Part shown: piece after piece, positions 22,561-25,175 of the stretch
How positions within the stretch are numbered: the stretch's first letter is position 1
Layout: the number at the start of each line of letters is the position of its first letter
Assembly (NCBI GenBank): GCA_036558305.1
Contig: DATBFX010000143.1
Coordinates: 1 to 25,175 of the forward strand
Length of the DNA: 25,175 nt
Direction of reading: 5' to 3'
DNA from: DATBFX01 sp036558305
GTDB lineage: Bacteria > Chloroflexota > Chloroflexia > Thermomicrobiales > UBA6265
The notes under the pieces: generated by a model
The model's database searches: none
What the model was told of the DNA's origin: nothing
Seen by the model: the letters and a program-made list of their open reading frames with translations, nothing else
Position numbers and translations under genes: made by a program

Positions 22561-24198
22561 ATGGATCTCGATCTCCGCACACTCTTTCGGATCGGTCGCC
22601 GCTGGTGGTGGCTGCTCATCCTCGCCCCGCTCGTCGCCGGCCTCACCGCCTACTGGGCGAGCGCGCGCCAAGCCCCGCTCTACTCCGCCACCGCCACCCT
22701 GCTGATCAACCAGACCCAGCAGTCCGACCAGCAGCAATTCCAGGAGATCCAGGCCAACGAGCGCCTCGGCGCCACCTACCAGCGCCTCGTCGCCACCGAT
22801 CCCATCCTCAACGCCGTCATCGCCCGCCTGGGCCTGCCGATGACCGCCAACGAGTTGCGCGCCAATGTCTCCGCCGGTGCCGACAGCGGCACGCAGCTCC
22901 TCCGCATCTCCGTCTCCGACACCGACCCGGCCCGCGCCGCCGCCATCGCCAACGCCGTCGCCGCCGAATTCCCGACCTACCTCGCCCAGAAGAGCACCCA
23001 GGTCTCCAGCACCGCCCGCGATGCCCTGACCGCCCAGATCGCCAACGTCGACGCCCAGATCCAGGACGTCACCAACCAGATCCAAACCCTGGAGGGCAGC
23101 GCCGACGCCGGCTCGCCGGCCGTCCAATCCCAGATCGCCAGCCTCCGCACCACCCTCAACAATCTCCAGGCGCTCGACGGCGAGCTCCTCTCCCGCCAGC
23201 AGGACATGCAGATCAACGAGGCCGCCGACCAGAACCGGGTCACCGTCTGGGAAGAAGCCCGTATCCCCAATGCTCCCTACGCGCCACGGACCACACTCTA
23301 CGCCGCCCTCGCCCTCGTCGCCGGTTTCCTGCTCGCCGTCGGCGGCATCGTCCTCCTCGAATACCTCGACAACACCGTCAAGCTGACCTCGGACTTCGGC
23401 CAACTCGTCGGTGCCCCCCTCCTCAGCGCCGTCGGTCTCATCCCGAAACTCAAATCCGGCACCGACCAACTCTTCGTCCTCCGCAACCCCCGCTCGGCCT
23501 CCGCCGAGGCGATCCGTCTCCTCCGCACCAACGTCGAGTTCGCCGCTGCCTCCCACGAGATCGCCAGTCTCGCCGTCACCAGCCCCGGTCCCTCCGAGGG
23601 CAAGAGCACCGTCACCGCCAACCTCGCGGTGGCGATGGCCCAGGCCGGCTTCACGACCGTCGTCCTCGACGCCGATCTTCGCCGTCCCAGCCAGCATAAG
23701 CTCTTCGAGGTCCAGAACCAGCGAGGGTTGACCACCCTCCTCACCCACCCCGACCACCCCTGGAAATGGGCCTCGATCGAAGTCATCCCCGACAAACTCT
23801 TCCTCATCCCGAGCGGCCCCCTGCCGCCCAACCCGGCCGATCTGCTCGCCTCCGACCGCATGCGCGACCTCGTCGAGGAACTGACCCAAACCGTCGACCT
23901 CGTCCTCATCGACACCCCGCCGATCCTCGCCGCCACCGATCCCCTCGTCGTCGCCCCCGACGTCAGCGGCGTCGTCCTCATCTGCCGCGCCAACCGCACC
24001 CGCCACGACGCCCTCCGCCGCGCCGCCGAATCGCTCCACCAGGGCGGCATCCGCATCGTCGGCACCGTCCTCAACCAAAACGCGACGCGCGAGGGTTCGT
24101 ACTACTATTACGAAGGCTATTACGGCCCCCGTGGGCCGGCCGAACCCGGCGATACGGGCCGCCCGGAGATGCGACAGGCACCGGCCGACGCAAACTAG
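22561..24198 (+). CDS. Polysaccharide chain-length determinant fused to tyrosine autokinase (Wzz/BY-kinase)
   Basis: A 545-residue membrane protein that controls polymer length and export by cycling between phosphorylated and unphosphorylated states. The Wzz-type N-terminal region opens with a helix at about residues 12-33 (RRWWWLLILAPLVAGLTAYW), has a helical, Gln-rich external domain, and closes with a second helix near 245-270. The cytoplasmic kinase has Walker A GPSEGKST (K348), Walker A' VVLDADLRRPS and Walker B LVLIDTPP. The tail YYYYEGYYG (514-522) holds six tyrosines, the usual autophosphorylation cluster. ATG 22561 is preferred over GTG 22552 because GAGGA at 22546-22550 is well spaced only for the former. 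Wzz and kinase in one chain is the Gram-negative-style form. It closes the polysaccharide locus. Confidence 0.95.
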   Translation: MDLDLRTLFRIGRRWWWLLILAPLVAGLTAYWASARQAPLYSATATLLINQTQQSDQQQFQEIQANERLGATYQRLVATDPILNAVIARLGLPMTANELRANVSAGADSGTQLLRISVSDTDPARAAAIANAVAAEFPTYLAQKSTQVSSTARDALTAQIANVDAQIQDVTNQIQTLEGSADAGSPAVQSQIASLRTTLNNLQALDGELLSRQQDMQINEAADQNRVTVWEEARIPNAPYAPRTTLYAALALVAGFLLAVGGIVLLEYLDNTVKLTSDFGQLVGAPLLSAVGLIPKLKSGTDQLFVLRNPRSASAEAIRLLRTNVEFAAASHEIASLAVTSPGPSEGKSTVTANLAVAMAQAGFTTVVLDADLRRPSQHKLFEVQNQRGLTTLLTHPDHPWKWASIEVIPDKLFLIPSGPLPPNPADLLASDRMRDLVEELTQTVDLVLIDTPPILAATDPLVVAPDVSGVVLICRANRTRHDALRRAAESLHQGGIRIVGTVLNQNATREGSYYYYEGYYGPRGPAEPGDTGRPEMRQAPADAN

Positions 24199-24204
24199 TC
24201 CGAG

Positions 24205-24293
24205 ACGGACAGGCGGACAGACGGACAGGCGAAAGGGTGTAGGGAACAGGAGCCCTTTCGTCCTCTTTATCCGTCTGTCCGTCTGTCCGTCCG
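24205..24293. repeat. Inverted octamer-type repeat, probable transcription terminator of the locus
   Basis: Downstream of the kinase gene, a left arm of GGACAG-type units (24205-24229) and a right arm of TCCGTCTG-type units (24269-24293) are near reverse complements. Between them CGAAAGGG (24230-24237) pairs perfectly with CCCTTTCG (24253-24260) around a 15-base loop. The whole can fold into a long hairpin starting six bases after the stop codon. The arms are made of the same octamer family as the linker repeat at 8210-8251, so this is a second copy of an interspersed repeat. A terminator role is inferred from position only. Confidence 0.75.
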
Positions 24294-24384
24294 GCGTTGG
24301 GAAGATTTCGGGAAGGTTCCCCGGTTACGATTCGCCCCAGCCGGTTCAGGGCGGCGATTCGGACGAGCGGCGAGAGGGAATCAG

Positions 24385-25175
24385 ATGTCGACACAAACGG
24401 CGGCACCGACGACGGACAAGACCGTCAGTTTCACCTGTCAGAATTGCGGCGCGACGACGAGTGCGGTCGCACTCGGCACCAGCATCCGCTGCCCGTTTTG
24501 CGGTTCGGAGCACGTCATCGCCGGGGCGGACGATCCGAACGCGCCGCAACCGGAGGCACTGATCCCCTTCGCCTTCCCGGACGACAACGTCGAAACCGCC
24601 TACCGGCAGTGGCTCGGCGAGGGGTTCTTCCGGCCGAAAGATCTGCGGCAGATGGCCGTCACGAACAAGATGCAGGCGGTCTACGTCCCGATCTGGGAAT
24701 GCCGCGGTTCGGCCCACAGCCAGTGGACGGCGACGGCCGGCTACCACCGCGAAGAACGCTACACCACCACCGAAAACGGTCAGCAGGTCGAAAAGACGCG
24801 GACGGAGACCGACTGGCGCCCGGCCCGCGGTACCCACGAGGGGACCTACGACCGCGAACTCGTCTCCGGTTCGAAGGGGCTGCCCCAGGATTGGCTCGAC
24901 GAACTCGGCGACTTCGACTGGGGCAAGCTGACCTCCTACAAACCGGAATTCCTCCTCGGGCGGGAAGTCGAGACCTCGGCCCTCGACCGCACCGCCGCCC
25001 TCCAACGCGCCCGCGAGGCGATCGCGGACCACGAGCGACGCGCCTGCGCCTCCCTCGTTCCCGGCGACACGCACCGCGACCTGCGCGTCGAGACCGAGGT
25101 CCCCGACCTCACCGGTCGCCTCCTCTACCTCCCCGCCTGGCTCGCCGCCTTCCAGTACAACGGCAAGCAGTACCG
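24385..25175 (+). CDS. Zinc-ribbon protein of unknown function (3' end outside window)
   Basis: The first 263 residues are visible; the frame stays open to the window edge. After a short polar start, residues 16-40 form a four-Cys zinc ribbon: FTCQNCGATTS with C18 and C21, and IRCPFCGSE with C36 and C39. The following region includes IPFAFPDDNVETAYRQWL and AVYVPIWECRGSAHSQWTA, a pattern seen in large bacterial proteins of unknown role in which a ribbon heads a beta-rich 'can be folded to PIW' domain, often with membrane helices further on. No catalytic motif is visible. ATG 24385 has GAGAGGG about seven bases upstream. It lies 91 bases beyond the hairpin that appears to end the polysaccharide locus, so it is probably a separate unit. 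Confidence 0.8.
   Translation, partial: MSTQTAAPTTDKTVSFTCQNCGATTSAVALGTSIRCPFCGSEHVIAGADDPNAPQPEALIPFAFPDDNVETAYRQWLGEGFFRPKDLRQMAVTNKMQAVYVPIWECRGSAHSQWTATAGYHREERYTTTENGQQVEKTRTETDWRPARGTHEGTYDRELVSGSKGLPQDWLDELGDFDWGKLTSYKPEFLLGREVETSALDRTAALQRAREAIADHERRACASLVPGDTHRDLRVETEVPDLTGRLLYLPAWLAAFQYNGKQY

Noticed and set aside
20391..22646. 751-residue minus-strand open frame antisense to the PAPS synthase gene
   Set aside because: Complement of a strongly biased GNC-rich gene; no conserved motif, while the plus strand shows intact Sat and CysC motifs.
22330..24078. 582-residue minus-strand open frame antisense to the BY-kinase gene
   Set aside because: Gly/Glu/Asp/Val-rich shadow of a C-ending codon gene; the plus strand gives Walker A, A' and B motifs.
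1..25175. tRNA, rRNA, insertion sequence or phage genes
   Set aside because: No cloverleaf, rRNA core sequence, transposase or integrase motif was seen on either strand.

Overview
The window is GC-rich DNA from a bacterium, with dense genes, frequent ATGA stop/start overlaps and GTG starts. The gene styles (LytR-CpsA-Psr protein, fused Wzz/tyrosine kinase, octamer interspersed repeats, no outer-membrane Wza gene) would fit a Chloroflexota lineage such as the Thermomicrobia. That placement is inference from style only; no taxonomic marker gene is present.

Layout. Positions 1-4028 (+) hold general metabolism and signalling: the 3' end of a neutral-ceramidase-like gene, nagA, an orphan soluble two-PAS histidine kinase and a sugar-phosphate isomerase/epimerase-type TIM barrel. 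Positions 4146-9342 hold a secreted protein of unknown function (-), an LCP glycan transferase (+), and a very unusual (-) protein with two GT2 domains joined by a tandem-repeat linker plus an LCP-like C-terminal region. A Tat-type ferritin-like protein follows (9343-10050), then a 347-base hairpin-rich leader.

From 10398 to 24198 all genes are on + and most overlap or nearly touch. They form an exopolysaccharide/capsule locus: initiating sugar-1-phosphate transferase, WcaI-like GT4, plant-like GDP-mannose 3,5-epimerase, a single polypeptide that looks like flippase plus O-antigen polymerase/ligase, a second GT4, a sulfotransferase, an FkbM methyltransferase, a TauE/SafE permease, a bifunctional ATP sulfurylase/APS kinase (PAPS synthase), and a Wzz/BY-kinase chain-length regulator. 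The window ends in a zinc-ribbon protein.

How they work together (inference): the initiating transferase loads a sugar on undecaprenyl phosphate, GT4/GT2 enzymes extend it (GDP-L-galactose could come from the epimerase), the sulfotransferase and methyltransferase decorate it, the fused membrane protein exports and polymerises it, the BY-kinase sets length, and the LCP protein may attach it to the wall. The sulfur genes placed inside the locus would supply PAPS, so the product is predicted to be a sulfated polysaccharide. This self-contained sulfation set, the flippase-polymerase fusion and the repeat-linked glycosyltransferase are the most interesting parts of the window.
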